DNA of 64,000 nt from contig JAOBSW010000228.1 in the NCBI GenBank assembly GCA_026214975.1, positions 1 to 64,000 on the forward strand. The letters run 5' to 3'. The translations under genes and the position numbers were made by a program. Below the pieces are notes generated by a model. It made no database searches and was not told the DNA's origin. It saw nothing but the letters and a program-made list of their open reading frames with translations. This stretch comes from Gentiana macrophylla (lineage: Eukaryota > Streptophyta > Magnoliopsida > Gentianales > Gentianaceae). This document shows, piece after piece, positions 12,555 through 23,207 of the stretch (positions are counted from its first letter, which is position 1; each line of letters opens with the position of its first letter).

Positions 12555-14237
12555 TCTTTTGCTTCTATATTGGTTCATTGTTCACTGCTCAACCAAAAGA
12601 CTTATGGGATAAGTACTACAGTATATGTGCGAAGACTATATGAGAGGCATGTGGGAAGTTGCGTGATGAATCGAATGCTTGTAGAAGAGCACTATCGACA
12701 TACTCTACTACCTTTAGATGATATGGGCAAAAAAATTTCCAGTATGATTTGGGACGGTGTGAGATGGTATATATAAACATCGATGCATCGAAAGATTCTG
12801 ACATGAGAGGAACATACACATACGAGGTGACCTTGAAAATGTTGCTAATCTAAACAACCAACAATGGCAAGCCTACGATGCAATTATGGAGAAAGCTCTT
12901 GCAAGCGAAGACATTTTTTTCTTCAGCGACGGGCCTGGTGGAGCAGGAAAAACATTTTTATCTGAACTATTCTTGCATCCTCAGATCTTGAACCATGTGG
13001 CGATTGCCCATTGCTACTTACGGAATAGCGACTTCCATTCTTCCTGGTGGAAGAGCGGCGCACTCACGATTCAAACTTCCACTCCATTCCGATGAGAATC
13101 GGATAGCAAGCGTAAGTAAACAATGCATTGGCAAAGGCTGCTCTGGGAGGCAAGGTGATCATATGGGATGAGGCCCCAATGGCACACCGAAAGTGCATGG
13201 AGGCATTCTCTGAAATGCTCAAAGACATAACTGATGTTGACATACCATTTGGAAATAAGGTTGTGGTCTTCGGTGGCAATTTCTGACAGGTATTACCTGT
13301 TGTGACAAACTCCACAAGGCATCAACAGATTGACTCTTGCCTCATCAGTTCCCCACTCTGGAATTCATTCAGAAGAATAGAGCTTAGTGAAGACATGCGT
13401 GCTCTACATGACCCTGAATTCACTGAATATCTGCTACGAATAGGCAATGGAATAGAGCCCGAGGACGACGATGGCTACGTGAAACTGCCCCCCAATATGG
13501 TTATTCCGTATACCAGCATTGAGGATTCACTTCAAAGTCTTATCCACTTTGTGTACCCAGACATATCAATTTTTAAAGATGATCCTGCGTTGATTGTAGG
13601 TAGGGGGCTACTAGCGCCCACAAACAAGTGTGTAGATGATATCAATTCAAACATGCTACGGAAGTTACCTGGAGAACTTACTACGTATTATAGCACGGAT
13701 GTTGCTATAGACCAACAACAGCAAGGCGACTATCAAGATTTTCTGAACACACTAAACCCAAGCAGTCTGCCACCGCATAGGCTAGAATTAAAGGTGAATA
13801 GCCCACTTATGCTCTTGAGAAACATGAACCCTTCTTTGGATTATGCAATGGAACCAGTTGGTGTGTAAGGAATTGAAGTCTTATACGATTGTCGCTAAGA
13901 TAGCCGATGGACCAAACTCCGGGAAGAGACCATTTTACGGAATACCTCTCGAAGCCTCAAATGAAGAAGCGGAAATCGGCATCCCGTTCAAGAGATACCG
14001 ATTTCTGTTGAGGCTGTCCTTTGCAATGACGATCAACAAAGCTCAAGGACAAACACTTGATCGTGTTGGTGTATACCTTAGAGACCAGTCTTCTCACATG
14101 GATGACTTTTATGTCGCCTTTGTCGAGCTAGAAAATCAAGTTCGTAAAGGTACTTATAGTCCCACGAGACATGGATGAGGCTCATGACTACAAACAAGAC
14201 AATTAACATTGTCTTCCAAGAAATAATCACAAGATAA
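12555..14237 (+). pseudogene. Helitron PIF1-family helicase half, broken
   Basis: Continues the RepHel coding region. Walker A is clear (FFFSDGPGGAGKTFL, about 12,910-12,960) and Walker B follows (KVIIWDEAPMAHR, about 13,150-13,190). The next motif reads GGNF, then a TGA stop where Arg is expected, then QVLPVV (about 13,270-13,300). ORF 13,302-13,868 carries the middle helicase region (SPLWNSFRRIELSEDMRAL and LLAPTNKCVDDIN). ORF 13,843-14,178 carries the C-terminal motif (SFAMTINKAQGQTLDRVGVY). A final frameshift leads to the usual C-terminal phrase (INIVFQEIITR), with a stop at 14,235-14,237. The family is a 5'-3' DNA helicase that unwinds the transposing strand. Multiple stops show it is inactive. 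Confidence 0.88.
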
Positions 14238-15339
14238 CGGTATGACTGGCTTTATATTAATTTTTGTATTCCTTCGTAGTAAACAAATCCGCATTTGTCT
14301 CTTCTCACCGATTTTCACGGAAAGCTATGTGTGCTTTTAGATGCTTCTGTATTTTTTTTTATTTGGCTACACTTGTGGTATATTCAAAGCATCTCTCCAC
14401 ATTTGTTCAATATTAACATTACGGTAAACATTTAAATATATGCAATGAACTAATACACTCATACTGATGTCATCCTATAGGAAATGGCTCCAGAACTTCT
14501 CATTCCAGATATTCACACCCGAGACACGGTTTGGAAGTGAAAAGTACTTATCTTTGAGAAAGGAACATCATGAACCCAAAACCAAGCAAACGTCTACAAA
14601 AATTGGTTCTTGCTCACACAGGTACACATGTAGCACCAAATTCCAATATTCCTTGCCCTTTCTAGATGTGATTAATCATACGGTTATCTAAGTCTTTGCT
14701 TTCCTACATACTGAAGAGAGAGATGGTTTACATTAGACATCTAAATTCAAATGTGCTCTTTATATAATCTATTTTACGATCATGGCCATGCGAAAACTAA
14801 AGGTCATTACGTTTAATTCCATTTTTGTGGCTACATTCGAAATAAGTTCACCATTAATAAGTTATATATAACTTCAAGCGCTCATGTTAAAGCCACATTA
14901 GCAATTTGCTATGTGTTGTGTTCTGGATAAAAATATGGTTGATATTTATTTCACATAACAAAATCTGATTTAACATAGGTAAGTTATCATGCCTTTACGG
15001 TGCTTCAAGGCACTTTAATGCTAGGTTTGATTGTGTTTGCATATAAGAACAACAATATGTGTTTGCAGGCCAAACATTAATTTAATGCTAAGTTTCATTG
15101 TGCTCGGACATATGAACAATCATATGTGTTGGAATATTGTTTTGTTTTACGAGAAAATTTACGCCAAATTAGATTTTTATTTAGCATCCCAGAGCTTGTG
15201 TTAAGCTCTATACCTTTTGTGACTCTCATGCTGCTATAGCTTAGCTATTATTACATTACGCTGGTTACACATTCATTCAACACTTCTACTTTAACTTTCA
15301 CTCTCAATTAAGCGGTACACTTTCTCTTTGCTTTACGGT
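14238..15339. other. Helitron interior, no gene recognised
   Basis: AT-rich sequence between the helicase stop and the minus-strand ORF. It may contain the transcript ends of both. A 74-codon frame at 14,467-14,691 shows no recognised motif. Two short similar phrases with a TTTAATGCTA core (near 15,014 and 15,079) suggest a small degenerate duplication. Confidence 0.4.
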
Positions 15340-15738
15340 TTAATCCATAGTCCCGTTCTGAGGTTGTCCATTTGAATCTGATACTCTCAGTATCTGCATT
15401 TCCTTCAATTCCCATGGTTCTTTGCTTTGCCTTTGCTGAAGGCTGCATCCGCTATGCACGTATTTCTCCTTCCACATCTCTGCAAGGCTCTCTTGCTCCT
15501 TACCATAGATTCTTTGTTTTTTAAGTTCTTCCCTAGAGTTGTGCAAGCTCGTTTCGATTCGATCCCTTTGCCTTGCAATGCTTTTCACTGCATGGTCTGG
15601 GTAGGAACCAACTTTTGCAACTTCTTCTTGCCTTATCGAAGAATCATCCTCCTTGGCTGGTATAGGGGGCACATATGCTTCATACTCATTCTCTGCGACC
15701 TCATACAACAGTGTTGGATATGCAGCCTGGAAATCCAT
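15340..15738 (-). CDS. Unknown 132-residue charged, coiled-coil-like protein in Helitron
   Basis: An uninterrupted minus-strand frame of 132 codons begins at the first ATG 3' of a good TATA box (see 15,830). The protein is acidic at the N-terminus, then strongly charged with heptad-like runs in the middle (for example IARQRDRIETSLHNSREELK), suggesting a coiled coil around residues 50-95. No membrane segment, signal peptide or known domain was recognised. It lies convergent to the helicase and divergent from the RPA-like gene. It could be a captured host-gene fragment, an accessory Helitron gene, or a chance frame. The intact frame, absence of internal stops and promoter position favour a real coding unit, possibly only a first exon. 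Confidence 0.45.
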   Translation of the reverse strand: MDFQAAYPTLLYEVAENEYEAYVPPIPAKEDDSSIRQEEVAKVGSYPDHAVKSIARQRDRIETSLHNSREELKKQRIYGKEQESLAEMWKEKYVHSGCSLQQRQSKEPWELKEMQILRVSDSNGQPQNGTMD

Positions 15739-15828
15739 TCTTTTTTCTAGAATGTGCAGCTGCTAGAGTAGTAACCTGGTTGTATACTATTTTCCGTATG
15801 ATATGAAGGGTGTGATTCGCTGTTGTGC

Positions 15829-15838
15829 CTTTTTATAG
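15829..15838 (-). promoter_or_regulatory. TATA box upstream of the 132-residue ORF
   Basis: On the minus strand the sequence is GTCTATAAAAAGG, a near-ideal plant TATA box, about 95 bases before the ATG at 15,738. This leaves room for a transcription start near 15,800 and a 60-base leader. It supports, but does not prove, that the ORF is or was transcribed. Confidence 0.5.
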
Positions 15839-15840
15839 AC

Positions 15841-16257
15841 TTCTTCCCATTTTGGAATGGAGATATACACTGTCTTATTTACTATTTTAGTCCTAAACTG
15901 TATATTTAATGTTGCAGCCATCAATGTTTCCACCTCCCAATATTAGTTAGGTTTGTGCATTTATTCCTACTGTTCTCATTTGACACTGTGCCTTTGACCT
16001 TGTGACTTCCAACATGAAACAACTTATTTAATCTCATTAAATTCACATCGAAATGTGCGAGGCTTATTTATATTTTTGTCCACATTAAATTCAGATTAAA
16101 CAAGTGGTCCTTTATCAATTATCTTACAACAATGATACCTGCACTTATCCCCCCACTACAGCCCACATTTGCAATTCAACACCATTTTAAATTAATGTTT
16201 GGCTTGCCTAAAAATCGATGCAAATGGAGTGTTTAACAACATAGTCTTATTACAGGC
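15841..16257. other. Intergenic region between divergent Helitron genes
   Basis: AT-rich sequence between the minus-strand ORF promoter and the first recognised exon of the RPA-like gene. The missing 5' exon and promoter of the RPA-like gene should lie here, but no start codon could be assigned. Confidence 0.4.
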
Positions 16258-18094
16258 TTTTTCCTTCATCTTTGCGAGGGAACAAAGTGCAAGGTGTCTT
16301 GTGGGATGGTTTGATAGATGTGTATAAGGACACCATCTCATTTGTTCAACACGTCACTACATCGCGAGGGCAAGTGTGAGCCCCATAGAAGACAGTTCTA
16401 AAAAAGCGTCGGGAATGAAAATCTGAGTGGAACATAGGTAGACCAACATTCATAAAACAAGTGACTACCGAAGAGGAGAGGATCCCTACCCAAAGATCCC
16501 TTACATCAATTTGCTGAAATGCTTAACACCATAGGAGCAGCACAAGAGAGTTGGTATAGAAAACAAAACTCATAACAAAAACTCATTTCTTTTATTTTTC
16601 TGACCAAAATAACATCTAAAACAAATTAGTTTATCTGCAGATTTGTTTGCCGTCCTCCTTGATGTAAAACCCCTAGGAGAAAACCAAATATGGAAGGACT
16701 TTACAACTCTAGGAATGCACCATACTGCAACAAGAGTAAGAACCAAAAGCAGATTGATGATTTCTCTGTATGGAAGTATTTTTTAAATTCTAACACCTGA
16801 ACAACAGATTACGTCCCATCACTCTTACCTCAGGAAAACTTTGTCAAGCGTCAAGGAGCACAAGCTGTTAGAGATGAAAAATGAAAACCTGTTATCTTGG
16901 CTAGAGGTTTGATAAGCGTCCACGTTCACGGTATTCATAAGAAAGCGCTATACATTTTACAGTCACATCAAAATCTTATCACTGATTCACTTAAATCCTT
17001 GTTGATCCAAAAAAATAGGTCTTGACCTAGCAACTACTCCAGCAACCATGATAGCAATTAACCCTGATATTGCCCAGGTATCTGAGTTCAAAAAGTGGTA
17101 TGTGACCATCCCTGTTTATATACATTTGCTAGCTACATTACAAACTATAGATTAATACAGCTCCTGTTTAGCCAAAATGATGAAATAAAACCAAAAAAAT
17201 TTATCTGGAACTCAAGCTTATCCCATTAAAATGCAGGGTTAGTGACCACATGATTGTAATCAAGAATACATAACGAACTCCAACCCGTGAAACGTTTCAG
17301 AGCCTGCTAGCTTACTCCACAAATGAAATGATTGTCCGTCTTGCTGAGATAATCCCAACAGAAAGGTAAAATAGCCATTCCATTCTTCGAGTCTTTCAAA
17401 AACGATATACATTGAGTATAGCTTCAGTAAAAAGAACTATGCAGCCTGACACCTTTCCTCGAATAAAAAACAGAATCCATGGGTGAAGATACGCCTGACA
17501 GTTGATAGGACGCACCAACAACTTACATACAGTGCTTGCCCCAAATGCCTGTACTTGATCACAGCTGATCCTGGGGAAACATATTACTGCTTCAACTGCT
17601 GCGGAAACCGAATTGCGGAATTAAGGTAACACACACGCAACCTTAACAATACACATCAAATCCCTATTAACCAACTTGATGCATTCTTGCCTTGATCCAC
17701 AGGTGCAAGCTAAATGCTACTATAACTGATGAATCAGATTCCATTAGAGTGACAATGTTCGACAAAGTCGCTGAGGAACTGCTCAAGGAAACAAAAACAG
17801 AACTAGCAGCACTTAACACAGAGGTACGCATCACATATTTCCAAATTAAATAACATATACACAATATGCCAAGGCTCTAAAAAAAAAAATTCCACAAAGG
17901 ATATGCATGTGTTACTGAAAGAGACCAACAAACATTACGAGGACCTTGAATTCCACGTCCAATTACGGGCACAACGCAGGACACAACCGACAATGCTACT
18001 AAATACACAATCCAAAGAGATTACACTTCAAGCTCAGTGCATCAAGAAAATCGGGACCACATTGCATGATACAAAGCCAACAGAACATCTTTGA
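16258..18094 (+). CDS. RPA1-like (replication protein A large subunit) gene, 5' end unresolved
   Basis: Several exon-like pieces match the order of RPA70 OB-fold domains. Piece 1 follows acceptor TTACAG near 16,255 and reads RGNKVQGVLWDGLIDVYKDT, a DBD-A-like strand. Next comes DLFAVLLDVKPLGENQIW (about 16,640-16,700) with LMISLYG. Then KPVILARGLISVHVHG (about 16,890-16,940) and TMIAINPDIAQVSEFKKW up to a donor at 17,097/17,098. A zinc-ribbon exon (about 17,470-17,625) has ACPKC and YYCFNCC. It splices at AAG|GTAAC to 17,703 (CKLNATITDESDSIRVTMFD, then KVAEELL). A further intron is 17,824-17,899. The last exon ends at 18,094 (EDLEFHVQLRAQ). The family binds single-stranded DNA in replication and repair, and plant Helitrons commonly carry such genes, thought to coat transposition intermediates. 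Some upstream pieces need frameshifts or introns I could not place. Confidence 0.65.
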
Positions 18095-18705
18095 AGCAAC
18101 AGGTAATAGAAATTAATTATGCAAAGAGACATCAATCACTCGACCCTAAAAAGTTAACAATACATTTAAAAATTATTACTAAACGTATATGCACTTTTTT
18201 CCTCATCGGTTACGAGCCGAGAACTTTGGCTGCCCACAATGCAAAAGCACATCCCGACCTCAATAGAGAGAAAAATCTTTGAGCTACATTCGAGAAATGG
18301 ACGCCTTGAGATCAAGTCCTCAAGAAGAGATGGAGCGCCAATCACCCATTGAAAAGATGAAGGTCAATGAGAGTGAAGGCAATTTCAACTATTTGGAAGT
18401 CACTAAACACCAAATCAACTTTTGCTACGAAATCATTTTGTGATCAAGAATAAAAACAAGTGATCATGGTTACACCCTAAAAAATAATGAAACATTTTGC
18501 TATGAACTCGGCATTGTCAGTTTGTAATGCCAACATTTTGTAACCGAAAAATTTACGTGAAAGTGTAACAAAAAAAAAAAAAAAATTTCATGTTCCTAAG
18601 AAAATTATCAACAGCAAACCAACAAACTCATTAAAATAAAAAACAAAAAAAAAAACGAAATGCAGCTAAATAACATCGTAACAAAAAATCAGCTCGAGGG
18701 CACGC
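18095..18705. other. Helitron 3' region after the RPA-like gene
   Basis: A-rich sequence with poly(A) runs near 18,570-18,585 and 18,640-18,655. A donor-like GTAATAG follows at 18,103, so a further 3' exon of the RPA-like gene could exist, but none was recognised. Confidence 0.4.
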
Positions 18706-18734
18706 ACCATGCAGAGCATGGTCCATTTTTCTAG
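18706..18734 (+). other. Helitron 3' terminus: hairpin plus CTAG
   Basis: ACCATGC-AGA-GCATGGT forms a perfect 7-bp stem with a 3-base loop (18,706-18,722). Eight bases then precede CTAG (18,731-18,734), followed by T of the target. A short GC-rich hairpin just before CTRR is the defining 3' end of Helitrons and acts as the transposition terminator. Confidence 0.88.
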
Positions 18735-18738
18735 TCTA

Positions 18739-18752
18739 TGTATATATATATG

Positions 18753-18806
<54 letters not shown>
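18739..18806. repeat. Interrupted (TA)n tract at right Helitron junction
   Basis: TA units with occasional TG interruptions. Frames over this tract encode only Ile-Tyr repeats and are spurious. Confidence 0.9.
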
Positions 18807-21800
18807 ATACGTTGATTGGGGCTCGGCCAAGCGGCTGACCCTCCACAGCGGCACCGGGTGCCTTGGGCTTCGGCGTCGGCCGGCCAATGCAACAGGGGAG
18901 ATCGGCGTCGTTTTTGTTTTGTGATATTTTATAGTGCATTGATATTTCCTTTGTTTAGTTGTGTCGTGTGGCTAAACAATGGTTCAAATAGTTTGGGCCA
19001 TTGGGATACAATGTGGTATATTAACCAAAATACTGGTATTTCCAAATTTTGTTTGGAATAGGCCTAGGCCATTTTCAAATATTTGATTTGGGAAACGGCC
19101 TAGGCCTAAGTCACTTTCAAAATTTTAATTTTGAAAAGTGGCCAGACATCAACCAAATATGGTTTGGAAAGATGACTTTTGGTTAAGGAAACCAAAGGCA
19201 TCTCTTTTGGTTAAGAACCAAAAGGAAAGGAAACAAAAAATACCTTTTTTATTTTAACTAGTTCAAAATTAATAAAATCAAAATTAGAATCGATTTAAAA
19301 TTAAATGTTAATTTTATTTTCGATTATATCATTTAATTAATTAAAAGTTACATTATTTGATGTGATAAAATAAGATGCATAAGTAGTTAAATTTTAATTT
19401 GATCTTTTTCATAATATATAATTGTATGGATTAGATATTGTGTATATAAAATATGATTATATGGACCCCGATTGATCATGGACTTAACTAATAGGATAGA
19501 TGTGAATGATTTAATTTTTCTGTTGGTTTTAGAATTGTCCTGAGCCGTTATGAAGAGCGTGACATAGTTTATTTTCAAGCATTATCTCATTCCCGTTAGA
19601 TCCTCCCCTGTGTGCGGCGGGTGTATTTATTTTATTAGATAAAATTTAAGTAACAAGAATGGAGCAGAAGATGAAGACCAAAGAAAGAAGAAAATAAAGA
19701 TCCCATTGGAGAATTGAGTATTAAAGATCCTATTGGCGGTTGCAGCTACCTTTAGATTGTGACCCGCGGTTTCGTCAGTTTGTATTCGAAACCGCACCTA
19801 GGAAATTCCATGATCATACCGGTTACTTTACGCATTTATTTATTTTGTACTTGTATTTTTTTATATGATACGATAAATGCATAACTAGGCATGATCTAAA
19901 TGAATGTGTAGGATGTATGTCTATAGAGATAGATATACTTGATGAGACCGTAATATATTAATTCGAAATTAATTAAGTGAATTAATTTAAAATTACTCCC
20001 ACAAAAAAAATCAAGTTATATTTGTCTCCCATTATTATAATGATGGTGAGGAGCCCTTATTCGGATCTAACTGATCGGCCCTCGTCGGGAGTTGACCTAC
20101 CTCGGGTATATTGTCGTTATCGAGATATGATCGTTATGAGATCTCATGAATATTTGGGTTACAATTCGACTAAGAATCTTACGGTGATTGGCCCTCGTCA
20201 GGACCGTCTGTTTTTAGAGACAAAGGGGTTGACTATCACATAAGATGTGAATTGTTAAAGAGTTGACTAGTCAACCACCAAGAGTCACACAGAGATGTGA
20301 TTGGTAAAGTGTTACCTACCTTTCGAATTATTCCGGTTGATCGGCCCTTGTCGGGATTGGGGTAACTAGATGGGATTTTGGCCACTAAAGAATTTTTGAA
20401 AAAAAATTCTTGAAAGTCAATTGGGAGTAGTTGGCTAGTGGGAGCAAAATCATAAACCGAAGACCATTTTCGATTTTGCGTGTATAAACAATAACAATCT
20501 TTTATCTTTATTTTATGTTATAGTTTTAGCAAACTTTTATATTTATGTTTTTAATTCTCGATTAGTAAAACCAAATTATGACCGTTACCTTTTGAGAAAA
20601 GTTCTCAAGTATGGTTAAGTAATTTTAATCCTTTTAAAATAAGCAATGACACGAGCAATCCCGTTATAGTAGTTAGAGACAAGGAGACTACATATTTGAT
20701 GGAGTACTCAAAGACTTTAATTATTAATGAAAGCGGAAGCTCATGATATGATTAAATCATTTGAAATAAGTTTCAACGAAATAATCATATATTGGATACG
20801 ATCCAAGATGATCATTCTGTCATACAATGACAATTAATTCAAACGCTCGATAAGAATGACCACATCGAATTTTGGAAAAGTTGTTTTCAAAATTGTAAGA
20901 TTTAAGTATCGACTTAATTCTATGATTGCTTAAAGGTTAATTAAATAGTCAATGTTGTGAATACGATTCAAAAGGTTAAATAAACTATTTAATAAACTTA
21001 AGATTTTCTTTATGAAAGGAAATTAAAGACATAGCTCTTTTGATCTTTCCTAAGTCTTATGAAGACTACACTAAAAAATATTTACAAGTTCTTAAAGGAT
21101 TAAAAGGAAGTTAGGGCATGTGCTTAAAATAAGAGATCTTATCGAAGTCTCTATTTTAGGCATGTGAGCTGAGATAAATCTATCTAAGTTCAAGTCAACT
21201 CTTAGATATATGACATCTTATGAGTATGTTTAAATTAGAAAGATTAAATACGGAATGCATTAAGATTCGAAAAGTGAAGCAAACGTTGCGACATTATTGG
21301 CATTGTATTATGAATCTAGTAGACTGATAAGTGAACTAAATAAACGTTATTATGTTCCGGTTCTTATGAAGAACATGATTCTCTGTTAATTGTTAGGATT
21401 TAGTAGACATATTCGGTTGTAAGGAATAAATGTTATTCCGATAAAGTTGAAGGGTCACTAAATCTAGCATACTAGATTGGTGTCACTAGATAGCTGATAT
21501 AGGTGATGAAATCTCAACCAAATATTAGTATGGCTGTTATCCTTGATATTTGTGGTTGTTCTAGACATAGTCTCTCTGGAAGAGAAGCGTGTAATTAAAC
21601 GTCATTCTGATGATGCTGAACCATATGATTATAAATCATGTGGGTTATACGTATCTTATCCAAAGAGGACTAAAATACCCTTTTATGAAAATGGTTATAA
21701 AATCTAGAAAATTGTCAACATATTGATGTTTGTCGGCTTATGACAATTTATACCATAAATAGTTGTTTATCTCTCTCTTGGACTATTTTAAAAATAGTCA

Positions 21801-23207
21801 AGTGTACTCAGTGAAGTGCAGCAACTTGGAAAGCCCGAAAAGTTCAAGCTAGTACGAATATGAGATTGATAAGCTACCTAGGAATTAATCTCCAATTGGA
21901 TTGAAGTAATTAATATCTGAAGGGTGTTTCAGAAAATGTCTGAAAAGGAATAAGATTTCCCCTTGAAGGATACCATTTTTGGATACGCAATCAGATTGTG
22001 CTTCTAAAATGGAACTACACTTTATATGATTAAAGGTGTGACATAAGCCACGCAAAGTATCCCTTACCCGTGTTTCGGGATAGTGCCCTTATACGATGCA
22101 TATACTTAACCGAGTTCCAAAGAATAAACGTTGAATAAATTCCATATTAGATATGGAAGAGGATAATGTCGAATTTATCTTAACCGATGATTTGAAGTTG
22201 TCATAGGCAAAGTTAGAAAGGCTTGGAGCCTAGTACGGCGTATGTAACTTTGTGGAATACCTTAGCAAGCACGCTAGATAATGTTTACTTGACCACGAGA
22301 GCAAAATGTGTTTGTCTCCAAACATCTTTGTCTTCTTGAGGAAGTGTTTCTTCCAAAAGAAATAGTGGGAGTAAATTAGATCTCAAAAGAGTTTGAGAAG
22401 CGCAAAGATATATTCGACCAATGGAACATGAAGCAGGCGCCGTATAGCGATGAGGTGTAAAAACACGCTCAGTGCACACAAAAGTTTCAGTAAGTGCGTG
22501 GATAACCTCAAGCCTTAAAAAGGTCTTTGGTATTTTCATCTTGAAGAATGAATTTCTCACAACTTATGAAGGAATGTTTGAAAGGCAAGATTGAGAGATA
22601 TGTCCAGAGCCATAATATCCGAATTAGATCCCATCGGTGACAACCAGGTTGTGAACCTAGTCCTGCCTAACCTAGAGGAATGTTCTGAAAGACCGACATG
22701 GATAGTAATATGATTACCATAAGGCTATAGTGACGGCCAAGCGTGCATGGGTGTAAACCTTGTAATTATCTTTATCTTTGCCGGTGAGTCGATTCGATTC
22801 TATTTAGACTATGCTTATTATAACTTTGTATCATGGCTATATGATAGTGTTGATGACGTTGGGCAAACAACCCGATGTTCATTGATGATAACATGATATG
22901 TGAGCCCACGAGATCCATTTATGGACTCAAACAAGTTTCTCTAGACGATTTCTTTGTTTGATAATCAAAGGAGTTTGACTTAGTCAAAAGAAGGGATATG
23001 CCCAATGTGCAAGATGGATAGTGGGAGTGTGTTACGATTTTTTGAGTAAGGTATTGGATATCTCTCTCGGGAATCATCACCCCATGTCACAGTCAATTAA
23101 TGTTTAGTAGTTCAATGTCTTTACGAAAGCACTAGGATTAGCAGTTCTTATTTTTAGAAGTAAGAATCTATAGTGATGGACTTAACTGATGTTAGTTTAT
23201 AGTTTAC
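18807..23207 (+). mobile_element. Family X Copia internal region, part 1 (leader, gag remnant, RT)
   Basis: Resumes after the Helitron with leader sequence matching 43,300-43,680 (for example TTTTGTTTTGTGA and GTTTAGTTG..GTCGTGT). From about 19,880 it is matched in inverted orientation by 29,390-32,700. Reverse transcriptase remnants are visible on the plus strand: TDMDSNMITIRL near 22,690-22,735 (the TDMDGNxxTYKARL motif), SIRF..YAYYNFVSW near 22,795-22,840, and RSIYGLKQ at about 22,912-22,935. The coding region is riddled with stops and no frame longer than about 90 codons survives. The element was a Copia retrotransposon and is dead. Confidence 0.75.

Larger units (their letters stand above)
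7675..18734 (+). mobile_element. Large RPA-carrying Helitron (about 11 kb), degenerate
   Basis: The 3' end is canonical: a perfect 7-bp stem with a 3-nt loop (18,706-18,722), eight bases, then CTAG at 18,731-18,734 followed by T. The 5' end is less exact. Sequence after the TA tract reads CGGGTGCAC then TCTATTAAATGTGCAG (TC at 7,684), and the expected A immediately before TC is a C. Inside are a RepHel pseudogene (9,464-14,237), a 132-codon minus ORF and a multi-exon RPA1-like gene, the usual cargo of autonomous plant Helitrons. Sequence either side is continuous X Copia leader when compared with 43,229-43,500, supporting a single insertion. Stops and frameshifts in the helicase make it non-autonomous now. 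Confidence 0.85.

Noticed and set aside
15427..15750. 107-codon plus-strand frame opposite the 132-codon ORF
   Set aside because: Antisense shadow. It lacks a promoter-like sequence and the minus strand has the better composition and TATA placement.
18666..18939. Two minus-strand frames with Ile-Tyr repeats
   Set aside because: Translations of the (TA)n microsatellite.
20022..20243. 73-codon frame in Copia X
   Set aside because: No gag motif, and the inverted copy near 32,350-32,530 does not keep the frame open.
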